Source of the DNA: Cyanothece sp. UBA12306
GTDB lineage: Bacteria; Cyanobacteriota; Cyanobacteriia; Cyanobacteriales; Microcystaceae
Length of the DNA: 10,769 nucleotides
Assembly (NCBI GenBank): GCA_003448685.1
Contig: DLXW01000045.1
Location: 1-10,769 of the forward strand
Direction of reading: 5' to 3'
The position numbers and the translations under genes are program-made. Under the pieces are notes generated by a model that was not told the origin of the DNA, searched no databases, and saw only the letters and a list, made by a program, of their open reading frames with translations. Of the stretch, positions 1 through 6,297 are shown one piece after another (positions within the stretch are counted from its first letter, which is position 1; the number at the start of each line of letters is the position of its first letter).

Positions 1-133
1 CGTGGCAGAAGCCTCGGTCAAAGACAGATAAATTGCAGGGGGAAGTTAAATCATTTCGCATTGTCTATTAATTATTAAAAATTTCTCTTATTTCTAATTA
101 TTCTTAATTAAATTTCATCATCAATAATTGAAA

Positions 134-970
134 ATGTCTCAACTGCCTTATATTGTCTCCTGTGAATGGTTAGCTAATCAATTGTCTAATCCTCAAGTAG
201 TCATCATTGATTGTCGTTTTCGACTGGGACAGCCAGACTGGGGAGAACAAAGCTATCAAGTAGCTCATATTCCAGGGGCTTATCATCTTAACTTAGATCG
301 AGATTTATCTTCTGAGGTCACTACCCATGGAGGAAGACATCCCTTACCAGATGTATCTCTTTTTACTGAAAAATTAGAGAAGATGGGCATAATTTTGGGA
401 GAAACCCTAGTAATTGCCTATGATGATCTACGGTTTGCTTTTGCCGCTCGATTATGGTGGTTACTACGTTATTTTGGCCATGAAAAAGTAGCCTTACTTG
501 ATGGGGGATGGACTGCTTGGCAAAAACAGGGTTATCCAGTTACTAATCAGACTACTGCACCTGGTTTAGGCAATTTTAGCCCTATGCTTCATTCAGATTG
601 GGTTGTTGATATTGAGGATGTTAAAAGCACTAAAGATTTGCCATCGGTTGTTCTGATTGATTCGAGGGATAGCGATCGCTATCGAGGAGAACGAGAACCC
701 ATAGATCCCATTGCTGGTCATATCCCAGGGGCAATTAATTCGCCTTGGAAGCAAGTTACCAACTCTGAAGGTTACTTATTGCCTTTAGAAAAACTTCAAG
801 CTTTATGGCAAGATAGGAACGAAACAGAGGAAATTATTGTTTATTGCGGTTCTGGAGTAACTGCTTGTGTTAATCTTTTTTCTCTGGTTTTGCTGGGTTT
901 TCCTACCGCAAAACTTTATCCAGGGGGATGGAGTGACTGGTGTTCCTATCTTAATGTAAAAATTTTATAA
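134..970 (+). CDS. Two-domain sulfurtransferase, 3-mercaptopyruvate sulfurtransferase type
   Basis: Cytoplasmic tandem rhodanese that should move sulfur from 3-mercaptopyruvate or thiosulfate to cyanide or thiol acceptors. The 278 residues match the usual length of the SseA/TST family. The N-terminal domain (about 5-140) carries the structural motif HIPGAYHLNLDRD but has aspartates (YDD) where a catalytic cysteine would be, as is normal for the inactive repeat. The C-terminal domain (about 155-275) has RDSDRYRGEREP, AGHIPGAINSPW and the active loop CGSGVTA with Cys238. A CG(S/T)GVTA loop favours mercaptopyruvate, whereas the thiosulfate enzymes typically have CRKGVT. I chose ATG 134 over the in-frame TTG two codons upstream. 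No clear Shine-Dalgarno sequence is seen. It appears to be a single gene, with 191 bp to the next one. The family call is firm; substrate preference is inferred from the loop. Confidence 0.93.
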   Translation: MSQLPYIVSCEWLANQLSNPQVVIIDCRFRLGQPDWGEQSYQVAHIPGAYHLNLDRDLSSEVTTHGGRHPLPDVSLFTEKLEKMGIILGETLVIAYDDLRFAFAARLWWLLRYFGHEKVALLDGGWTAWQKQGYPVTNQTTAPGLGNFSPMLHSDWVVDIEDVKSTKDLPSVVLIDSRDSDRYRGEREPIDPIAGHIPGAINSPWKQVTNSEGYLLPLEKLQALWQDRNETEEIIVYCGSGVTACVNLFSLVLLGFPTAKLYPGGWSDWCSYLNVKIL

Positions 971-1161
971 ATTTTGCAGCAATATTGTTTTTTATTTAAC
1001 TTTCCTCCAAATTCAATGATGAATCTTATGGGGGTTAAATTTGGGCATATTAACAATTAGGGAAACTTTTAAGGTAAAATTTTAATTAAGAACAATTGCT
1101 AAACTAGACTATTAAACTAAAAAATTACTTTTTATTTCTAATTATCTTAGGTATTAATTTT

Positions 1162-1698
1162 ATGGATGCTACGAATAATTGTATCTGTCCAAAAGATCGT
1201 CTTTCTATATTTGTTGATGGTAATAATATGTTTTATGCTCAACAAAAAAATAGCTGGTTTTTTGACCCAAGAAGGGTTTTAGAGTATTTCACTAATGATC
1301 CCACTGTAACTTTAGTTAATGCTTTTTGGTATACAGGATTAAAAGATTCTCAAGATCAAAGGGGTTTTCGAGATGCTTTAATTAGTCTAGGATATACGGT
1401 TAGAACTAAAATTCTTAAAGAATATTATGATGATACTTCAGGCCGTTATTCACAAAAAGCTAATCTTGATATAGAAATTGTTGTTGATATGTTTAACACA
1501 GTTGATCAATATGATCGGGTTATTCTTTTTAGTGGTGATGGAGATTTTGAAAGAGCTATTGAACTATTAAGATCTAAAAGCACCCATATTACTGTTGTTT
1601 CAACAGAGGGAATGATTGCCAGAGAATTAAGAAATGCCACAGATCGCTACATTGATCTCAATGATATTCGTCAAAGTATTGAAAAACAGGAGTTATAA
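1162..1698 (+). CDS. LabA-like NYN domain (DUF88) protein
   Basis: A 178-residue protein that is almost entirely one NYN (PIN-like) domain. The fold's acidic cluster is visible: Asp19 in FVDGNNMFY, Asp103 in KANLDIEIVVDM (with Asp109), and Asp126/Asp128 in LFSGDGDFE. NYN domains are related to metal-dependent ribonucleases. The closest named relatives I recall are the cyanobacterial LabA proteins; LabA of Synechococcus elongatus influences the circadian output that represses kaiBC. That known role cannot be transferred safely, because LabA-like paralogues are common in cyanobacteria. There is no signal peptide or membrane segment, so it should be cytosolic. ATG 1162 has only a weak purine stretch (TAGG) upstream. 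It stands alone between a sulfurtransferase gene and a non-coding region. RNase activity is inferred from the retained acidic residues. Confidence 0.85.
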   Translation: MDATNNCICPKDRLSIFVDGNNMFYAQQKNSWFFDPRRVLEYFTNDPTVTLVNAFWYTGLKDSQDQRGFRDALISLGYTVRTKILKEYYDDTSGRYSQKANLDIEIVVDMFNTVDQYDRVILFSGDGDFERAIELLRSKSTHITVVSTEGMIARELRNATDRYIDLNDIRQSIEKQEL

Positions 1699-1712
1699 AA
1701 TTTAATTTGGGA

Positions 1713-1748
1713 ATTTTTGATTGAGTCTGACCAGTTTTAATCAAAAAT
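1713..1748. terminator. Possible weak AT-rich stem-loop after the NYN gene
   Basis: A 10-bp perfect inverted repeat, ATTTTTGATT (1713-1722) and AATCAAAAAT (1739-1748), encloses a 16-nt loop and starts 14 bases after the stop codon. The stem is AT-rich and has no following T-run, so it is a poor classical terminator. It is offered as the only candidate 3' structure for this gene. Confidence 0.3.
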
Positions 1749-1798
1749 GAGAAGCAATACTGGGTAGTTTTTGCCCAACACCATTGTTGTGACTGCGG

Positions 1799-1864
1799 GG
1801 AAGCACCAGAGCTTCGGTGCGGGGGAAAAAACTGAAAACCCCTCTCCGAAGCTCCGGTCTTTCT
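1799..1864. repeat. Long imperfect palindrome, REP/MITE-like
   Basis: The core arms GAGCTTCGG (1809-1817) and CCGAAGCTC (1846-1854) are perfect. Inside them lie a 3x3 internal loop with one G-C pair, then GGGG (1821-1824) paired with CCCC (1839-1842) around an A-rich 14-nt loop. Outside, after one mismatch, ACC (1805-1807) pairs with GGT (1856-1858), and weak pairing continues to about 1799/1864. This stretch is clearly more GC-rich than its surroundings and lies in a gene-free interval between convergent genes. Its form resembles dispersed cyanobacterial intergenic repeats. Whether it occurs elsewhere in the genome cannot be seen here; it could also act as a transcription terminator structure for either flanking gene. 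Confidence 0.6.
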
Positions 1865-1995
1865 GCTCAAGAGTTTGCCTCATAGAAAAGTCAAAATCGA
1901 AAACCTACGTAGCATTTGGATGCCTATTGACAATTAACGACTGACCATTGCACGATTCCCCATAGATTCCCAAAAACTTACTAGATTTTTCAATT

Positions 1996-2348
<353 letters not shown>

Positions 2349-2439
2349 ATAAAATTATGTCGATCCTTTTCTAGTTATAATCCTAGTTTTGAGGTTATAT
2401 CACCTAAGATCCAAAAATTTTTGTAAAACCTTGTTTAAT

Positions 2440-2862
2440 CTAGTTTTCTTTACTAGATTCAATAGTACATAACCATTTGACCAAGGAATCAGATAGTGGG
2501 TTTCTTTGTCTGGTGTTCAAGTTAATACAAACGTGCTTGGTCTGAGCCTTCGCGACGCAGATTTCAGGAGACAAGGAAACTGAGACTTGATAAATAATTA
2601 TAAACTCTGTATCCTTTAATTCTACACAAGAGAGTTTAATGATGATGTCATCCCCACAAAATAGGGGGCGGAAAAAATCAATTTCTGCATGGACAATAGG
2701 AAGGGCCAGATTCCCAGGACTTACTAAGGTTTTAAAGTCTATTGCTGCTGCTTGTAGAGACGTTTCGTAAGCTTCATGACAGATTGACAAGAGGGAGGCA
2801 AAATAAACTACACCTGCTGCATCGGTATCAGATAGATAAATTCTGCGGTTATAGGTGTTCAT
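2440..2862 (-). CDS. Hotdog thioesterase, probable 1,4-dihydroxy-2-naphthoyl-CoA hydrolase
   Basis: A 140-residue single-hotdog protein of the 4-hydroxybenzoyl-CoA thioesterase family. The diagnostic motif SDTDAAGVVYFAS (11-23) places the likely catalytic aspartate at Asp14, followed by HEAYE (29-33) and a second strand region ALPIVHAEIDFFRP (53-66). From memory it resembles Synechocystis Slr0204, shown to hydrolyse DHNA-CoA in phylloquinone (vitamin K1) synthesis; phylloquinone is the A1 electron carrier of photosystem I. The ATG overlaps the TGA of the upstream DUF3685 gene (ATGA, 2862-2859), so translation is probably coupled. The enzyme should be cytosolic. A general acyl-CoA thioesterase role is the alternative; the cyanobacterial context favours DHNA-CoA. 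Confidence 0.82.
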   Translation of the reverse strand: MNTYNRRIYLSDTDAAGVVYFASLLSICHEAYETSLQAAAIDFKTLVSPGNLALPIVHAEIDFFRPLFCGDDIIIKLSCVELKDTEFIIIYQVSVSLSPEICVAKAQTKHVCINLNTRQRNPLSDSLVKWLCTIESSKEN

Positions 2863-4589
2863 GATTTTGATTTTCTTTGTTTTTGCTCCTTCCCATAACG
2901 AGTTTCCTGGAAGCTATTACCAATTCCTTGAATGATTCCTCGGCCAATGAGTCCCAAACCTCTGCCAATCACTTGGGTTAGCAGATAAACTAAACCATTA
3001 CCGACAAATCCTACCACAGAGCGAAGTAAGGGTGCAAAAGCGTCGCGGGTTTCTAAAATAATTGTCACTGTTGAGGGAAGTCCTTGAAGTTGTTTGAGTT
3101 CTTCTTGTCGCGGTGCGTGAATCAAAATGGCTTCAATTCCTTTTTCACTCCAAAATAATAAGCGGTATTGACTTTCAAAAATGTTTTTAGGTTCTTCCCA
3201 ATATCTTTCCTGGCGATATATCCACGATAAGTTATTGCGAAATTTTGCTATTTCTCTAGAAGAAACAAGATTTTTATGATATAATTTGGTCTTAACTTCT
3301 TCAATTTCTGCAAAATTATTCAAGATTAAAGAAACAATCCCATTAGCAATACCAATAAGCAAGTTATGAAGAAATATTTCTGCTTGTTGTTGGGCTTCAG
3401 GAGATTCAGGCCGATAGTCAATTTGATTAATCTTCACATTATTATCAAATAATAAATATTCCAATAATTCAGTGACAAAAGGTATTTTATCGAGAATTTC
3501 TTCTTGAACTGAAGCAGTATATTCATCTATTATATCTTCAATTTCTTCTAAATTTAAACTATATTTTCCCTCTATTAGACAATATTTACCTAAAAAAATA
3601 GAAGCAGATTCTCGCCAAATTTTTTGCAAAATCAGAGGGGTATTATTTAATAACTTATTAGGGGCGGTTTGCAGAAAATTCAAGTCATCTAAAACCCTGC
3701 CTAATTGCTGGACAATAATAGTTATTAGTTCCTGTTTTTGTGGAGTTTTTAATATATCAATTTCTAAGATATTTGTAGTTAAATTAAGATTGCTTTGTTT
3801 GATTTTTTTAAAAGTTCTATCAATAATTATTAGGGCATTTTCAGATTGAAATCCTGGGATGGTAGTTGGGTAATTATTTGGGGATATAGTTAAGTCAACA
3901 TCTTGCTCTTTTAGGGATAAACTGGTTGGTAAATCAATTGAAGTAGTAGGAATTATTTCTTCATTGGGAATTAGTTGATTGACTAACCAACGAGCAGCTA
4001 AAAGTTCTCTTTTTCTGCCATACCAAAATAGTTTGTCAGCTCTTGATAAGCGATGCTGTTTGAGCTTTAGATTGATTTGCGTTAAAGTTTCATTGATTTG
4101 ATTTAAGCCTGATTTTTTCCAACTTACTAACAATTTTTTGCGGGAAGTTGCAGGGCCAATATTTTTTTCAAAAAATGTAGTAGTTAGGATCGGCCAATGA
4201 TTTTTACCCTGAACAATTTCTCTTAAAAGTGTAATTAGCTCTTCAACTGCAACTCCTTTGGGACAATAACCTTCAACCCCACTGTCTTGGAGTTTTTTAA
4301 ATTTTAAAAAGTCTTTAGAATGGGTAAACAAACAAATTTTTATGTTTGGGTTACTTTGTTTAATTTGTTGACACAATTGCCACCCGTTATAATCAGTTCC
4401 CTTAGGTAATTCAGGATCTAAAATAATTAGGTCCAAAGGATGACTATTTAATGCTTCGAGAACAGTTGTAGATATTTTCTGATGATCGATAAGATAAAAA
4501 TCTTCATACTTCCCTAAGACACTTGAGAGTCCCAAGCGAAAAATAGGATCGTGATCAATAATAAAGAGATTAGTAGGGCGATCGCTCAC
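2859..4589 (-). CDS. Receiver domain plus DUF3685 (Ycf55-like) protein
   Basis: About 576 residues. The N-terminal 130 form a response-regulator receiver domain with the full phosphorylation set: acidic pair Asp12/Asp14 (IIDHDP), phospho-acceptor Asp58 (LIILDPELP), Thr89 (FTHS) and Lys111 (CPKG). The remaining part has no DNA-binding helix-turn-helix that I can see and matches my memory of DUF3685, which includes plastid Ycf55. Near the C-terminus (about 520-560) is a glycine-rich hydrophobic stretch (VVGFVGNGLVYLL, GRGLGLIGRGIIQGIG) that may touch a membrane, followed by a lysine-rich tail. The open frame extends to a TTG at 4613, but the GTG at 4589 gives the more natural start MSDRPTNLFIID; neither has a good ribosome binding site, so the start is uncertain. 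It follows the PerR-like gene closely and overlaps the thioesterase gene by four bases. No histidine kinase is adjacent. Its molecular function is unknown. Confidence 0.83.
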   Translation of the reverse strand: MSDRPTNLFIIDHDPIFRLGLSSVLGKYEDFYLIDHQKISTTVLEALNSHPLDLIILDPELPKGTDYNGWQLCQQIKQSNPNIKICLFTHSKDFLKFKKLQDSGVEGYCPKGVAVEELITLLREIVQGKNHWPILTTTFFEKNIGPATSRKKLLVSWKKSGLNQINETLTQINLKLKQHRLSRADKLFWYGRKRELLAARWLVNQLIPNEEIIPTTSIDLPTSLSLKEQDVDLTISPNNYPTTIPGFQSENALIIIDRTFKKIKQSNLNLTTNILEIDILKTPQKQELITIIVQQLGRVLDDLNFLQTAPNKLLNNTPLILQKIWRESASIFLGKYCLIEGKYSLNLEEIEDIIDEYTASVQEEILDKIPFVTELLEYLLFDNNVKINQIDYRPESPEAQQQAEIFLHNLLIGIANGIVSLILNNFAEIEEVKTKLYHKNLVSSREIAKFRNNLSWIYRQERYWEEPKNIFESQYRLLFWSEKGIEAILIHAPRQEELKQLQGLPSTVTIILETRDAFAPLLRSVVGFVGNGLVYLLTQVIGRGLGLIGRGIIQGIGNSFQETRYGKEQKQRKSKS

Positions 4590-4631
4590 AATTCTTAGGG
4601 GAAAAGATGACAATATCTAGTTTAGTCTACC

Positions 4632-5093
4632 TTAGTCAACTTTTTGATATCCAAAAAAATCAATCCGATAATCAGCTATTTTAACTCCAGTTTCTGCTTC
4701 AATTTCCTCAATTAAATTTGGAGGAAGTTCCACATGGACATCGATAATTTTCTGAGTGTCTAAACAGTTCACATGACTGTGGGAATCACTAATATGGCCA
4801 TATAGTCTACCATCACACCTCTCAACGCATTCAATAATACCTTGGTTAGACAGTGCTTCTAAATTCTGATAAACTGATGTATGACCAATCTCTTTCCCTT
4901 CTTGGTTAAGCTGATGGTATATTTCCCGAGCAGAAAGATGTTCTTGTACTTTCCAAAGCAATTCTAAGATAAAACGTCTCTGACGACTTACTCGCATTCC
5001 CAACATTTGACAACGGTTCAGGGCATCATTGAGGGAACGAATTGGTTGATTTTTTCCTCCTGGTTCATTCATGGTTAATTCAGGGCTATTCAT
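4632..5093 (-). CDS. perR: Fur-family regulator, PerR/FurC type
   Basis: A 153-residue Fur-family DNA-binding repressor, probably peroxide- or metal-responsive. The winged-helix region runs from about 20 to 98 (LGMRVSRQRRFILELL, HLSAREIY, GHTSVYQNLEALSNQGII, with recognition helix TSVYQNLEAL). The short dimerisation part contains the metal-site histidines SHSHVNC (104-110) and VDVH-like residues near 118-120. It lacks the two CxxC pairs that hold structural zinc in many Fur proteins: only Cys110 of the first pair remains and the C-terminus has none. This pattern and the sequence GMRVSRQRRFILELLW recall the cyanobacterial PerR (Slr1738)/FurC group rather than FurA or Zur; the subtype is from memory. 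The start is ATG 5093; an in-frame ATG at 5072 is possible. A 9-1-9 palindrome lies just upstream, fitting self-regulation. The receiver-DUF3685 gene follows in the same direction. Confidence 0.87.
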   Translation of the reverse strand: MNSPELTMNEPGGKNQPIRSLNDALNRCQMLGMRVSRQRRFILELLWKVQEHLSAREIYHQLNQEGKEIGHTSVYQNLEALSNQGIIECVERCDGRLYGHISDSHSHVNCLDTQKIIDVHVELPPNLIEEIEAETGVKIADYRIDFFGYQKVD

Positions 5094-5108
5094 TGAAAAA
5101 ACTTAAAG

Positions 5109-5127
5109 TAAACTCGTTACCAGTTTA
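5109..5127. promoter_or_regulatory. Candidate Fur/PerR operator, 19-bp 9-1-9 palindrome
   Basis: TAAACTCGTTACCAGTTTA reads as two 9-bp half-sites around one central base, with 8 of 9 positions complementary; TAA (5104-5106) and TTA (5130-5132) extend the symmetry outward. It lies 16 bp before the regulator's ATG. The 9-1-9 geometry matches classical Fur boxes, although the sequence is not the GATAATGAT iron box. On the minus strand it overlaps a possible -10 element TAAACT (5127-5122), 18 bp downstream of TAGACA (5151-5146), so binding would block transcription. Autoregulation is inferred. Confidence 0.5.
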
Positions 5128-5148
5128 GCTTAGGTCAATAAATAATGT

Positions 5149-5538
5149 CTATTCTGAGTTGGAAGTTGAGATTTGAGCATTGGAATTAATTATTTCTTCG
5201 GTTACACTAGCTCCGGTGATTGCTTGGAGTAGGAGATAATTAAGCAGGGTTCTCACCGCAATAATGGCAGTTAACTGACCAATATCATTCCAATTTGGGG
5301 TTAAGGTAGTTCTTAGAATACTAGCACCAATCAGAAAGCTGAGTCCTAGAGAAAAGGAATAACCCAATTGTAGACGACTTTTCTGAAAAGCGGTGGTTGT
5401 TGGGGATAAAGATAAAATATGTTGAAAATAAATAATTAATGCTTTAATAATTCCCACTAAGATGACTATTAAAGCCATTAGTTGACAAACACTAACTGTC
5501 CAAGAGTTAAGTATATTAAATATATTTTCGATGATCAT
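5149..5538 (-). CDS. DUF1622 family membrane protein
   Basis: A 129-residue integral membrane protein with three predicted hydrophobic helices, at about 13-40, 58-77 and 85-106. The family signature is the arginine-threonine motif SILRTTLTPNWNDIGQLTAIIAVRTLLNYLL (73-103): a membrane helix ending in RT-L-P-W followed by a second helix containing VRTLLNY. DUF1622 proteins are widespread and uncharacterised, and no enzymatic motif is visible. The C-terminal 20 residues are polar and rich in serine and asparagine. The ATG at 5538 has only a weak purine tract (AAAG) before it. Its stop lies 55 bp upstream of the PerR-like gene on the same strand, and the promoter of that gene may overlap its 3' end. 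Any role in metal or redox balance would be guesswork from context. Confidence 0.83.
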   Translation of the reverse strand: MIIENIFNILNSWTVSVCQLMALIVILVGIIKALIIYFQHILSLSPTTTAFQKSRLQLGYSFSLGLSFLIGASILRTTLTPNWNDIGQLTAIIAVRTLLNYLLLQAITGASVTEEIINSNAQISTSNSE

Positions 5539-5877
5539 TGAACTTTACCCATTGACTGATTAAGGTCTATCCCTGTCCTTACTTTAACCTGCTTGTCACC
5601 CCGTGAGTAATTTTTGGCTTAACCGCGCAGTATGGGAGAGTGTGGGAGAAAATAATCATTAAGATTGTTGGTAAAAATTAAACTAATTACCTCCAAGCAA
5701 AAGAGATTGTTAAACGCCCAAACCCTTGACTAATCCAATCTCTCTTATCCCCAAACTTATAAATTACGCTCAAATTCTTGCTTAACATTCCTTGATCTTC
5801 CACTAGGGAAATTATCAAGATGGGGTTAGAATGGGTGAGGGTATTCACAGAGAATGCGGTTTGACAGGAGGTGCGCC
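5539..5877. other. Divergent intergenic region, 339 bp, no gene seen
   Basis: This interval separates the leftward DUF1622 gene from the rightward small protein gene and should hold both promoters. I find no coding frame with family resemblance. Structures visible are AGAGATTG (5702-5709) with CAATCTCT (5736-5743), GGTAA (5670-5674) with TTACC (5687-5691), and CTTGAT (5791-5796) with ATCAAG (5814-5819); all are short arms and could be chance in AT-rich DNA. TAGAAT at 5827-5832 is a reasonable -10 element for the small gene but has no good -35. Confidence 0.5.
5866..5872 (+). promoter_or_regulatory. Strong Shine-Dalgarno sequence deciding the small gene's start
   Basis: AGGAGGT lies about 6 nt before ATG 5878, a near-perfect complement to the 16S rRNA 3' end. 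It is the strongest ribosome binding site in the window and rules in favour of ATG 5878 over the in-frame ATG at 5854, which would place this site inside the coding sequence. Confidence 0.85.
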
Positions 5878-6090
5878 ATGACTGTTTTGGGTGTGACGCG
5901 GCAAGAAATTTCAGCTTTAACGGAGAAAGATATCTCTGCTTTAGCCCAAAGGCTAGAACAGGACGACTATAATAACCCTTTTGAAGCCCTCAATGATTGG
6001 CATCTTTTAAGGGCTATTGCTTTTCAAAGGGAAGATTTGGCTGAACCCTATCTTTATTTACTCGATATAGAAGCTTATGATGAAGCATAG
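5878..6090 (+). CDS. Small cyanobacterial conserved protein, DUF2555-like
   Basis: A 70-residue acidic soluble protein with no membrane segment, signal peptide or cysteine. The central and C-terminal part, DDYNNPFEALNDWHLLRAI followed by AFQREDLAEPYLYLLDIEAYDEA, has the strongly patterned look of a conserved family. From memory it resembles DUF2555, a short family restricted to cyanobacteria and their plastid relatives; I could not check this. The N-terminal half (EISALTEKDISALAQRLEQD) is probably an amphipathic helix pair. The strong ribosome binding site suggests high expression. It is a monocistronic gene, divergent from the DUF1622 gene and followed at once by two hairpins. No function is known to me. 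Confidence 0.75.
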   Translation: MTVLGVTRQEISALTEKDISALAQRLEQDDYNNPFEALNDWHLLRAIAFQREDLAEPYLYLLDIEAYDEA

Positions 6091-6118
6091 CGATGCTTAA
6101 GGGGGGAAAATCCCCCTT
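6083..6118 (+). terminator. Tandem hairpins at the stop codon of the small gene
   Basis: Hairpin one is AAGCAT (6083-6088) with ATGCTT (6093-6098) and a 4-nt loop that contains the stop codon. Hairpin two begins immediately: AAGGGGG (6099-6105) pairs with CCCCCTT (6112-6118), with a further G-U pair and a 4-A loop. There is no T-run after it, which is common for cyanobacterial 3' ends. The second hairpin is nearly symmetric and could work for transcription from either side. Confidence 0.65.
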
Positions 6119-6131
6119 CATCATCCATTAA

Positions 6132-6145
6132 CTGTAAATTTACAG
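6132..6145. repeat. Perfect 14-bp palindrome
   Basis: CTGTAAATTTACAG is self-complementary without a spacer. It lies between two convergent genes, 14 bases beyond the G/C hairpin, so it is not placed like a promoter operator for either annotated gene. Confidence 0.6.
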
Positions 6146-6241
6146 GTAGTATAACTTGATCCCGTCTTCTTTTCAAAATGAGAATTGCTGGATTTTCCCC
6201 TGTTTGAAAGACTTCGGGCTTGTTTTTCATCGAGTCATAGC

Positions 6242-6283
6242 TAAATTCTAAATTCTAAATTCTAAATTCTGCATTCTACATTC
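6242..6283. repeat. Heptanucleotide tandem repeat, six units
   Basis: Four exact copies of TAAATTC (6242-6269) are followed by two variants, TGCATTC and TACATTC (6270-6283), and a partial unit. The tract ends just before the 3' end of larC. Seven-base tandem arrays in intergenic DNA fit the short tandemly repeated repetitive (STRR) sequences described in filamentous cyanobacteria. Copy number is probably variable between strains. Confidence 0.85.
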
Positions 6284-6297
6284 TAAGCACTATATAA

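Noticed and set aside
1..71. Possible 3' end of a plus-strand gene, reading WQKPRSKTDKLQGEVKSFRI then VY and stop at 69-71
   Set aside because: Only 22 codons are visible and the other two plus-strand frames are also partly open; no family can be recognised, so the region is left unassigned.
1658..1870. Minus-strand open frame of 70 codons
   Set aside because: It runs through the palindrome and the end of the NYN gene, has unnatural composition and no family resemblance.
1905..1912. Palindrome CTACGTAG
   Set aside because: Only 8 bp and isolated; expected by chance.
1929..1950. Degenerate heptad-like tract with TGACAAT and TGACCAT units
   Set aside because: Units are too diverged over three copies to call a repeat.
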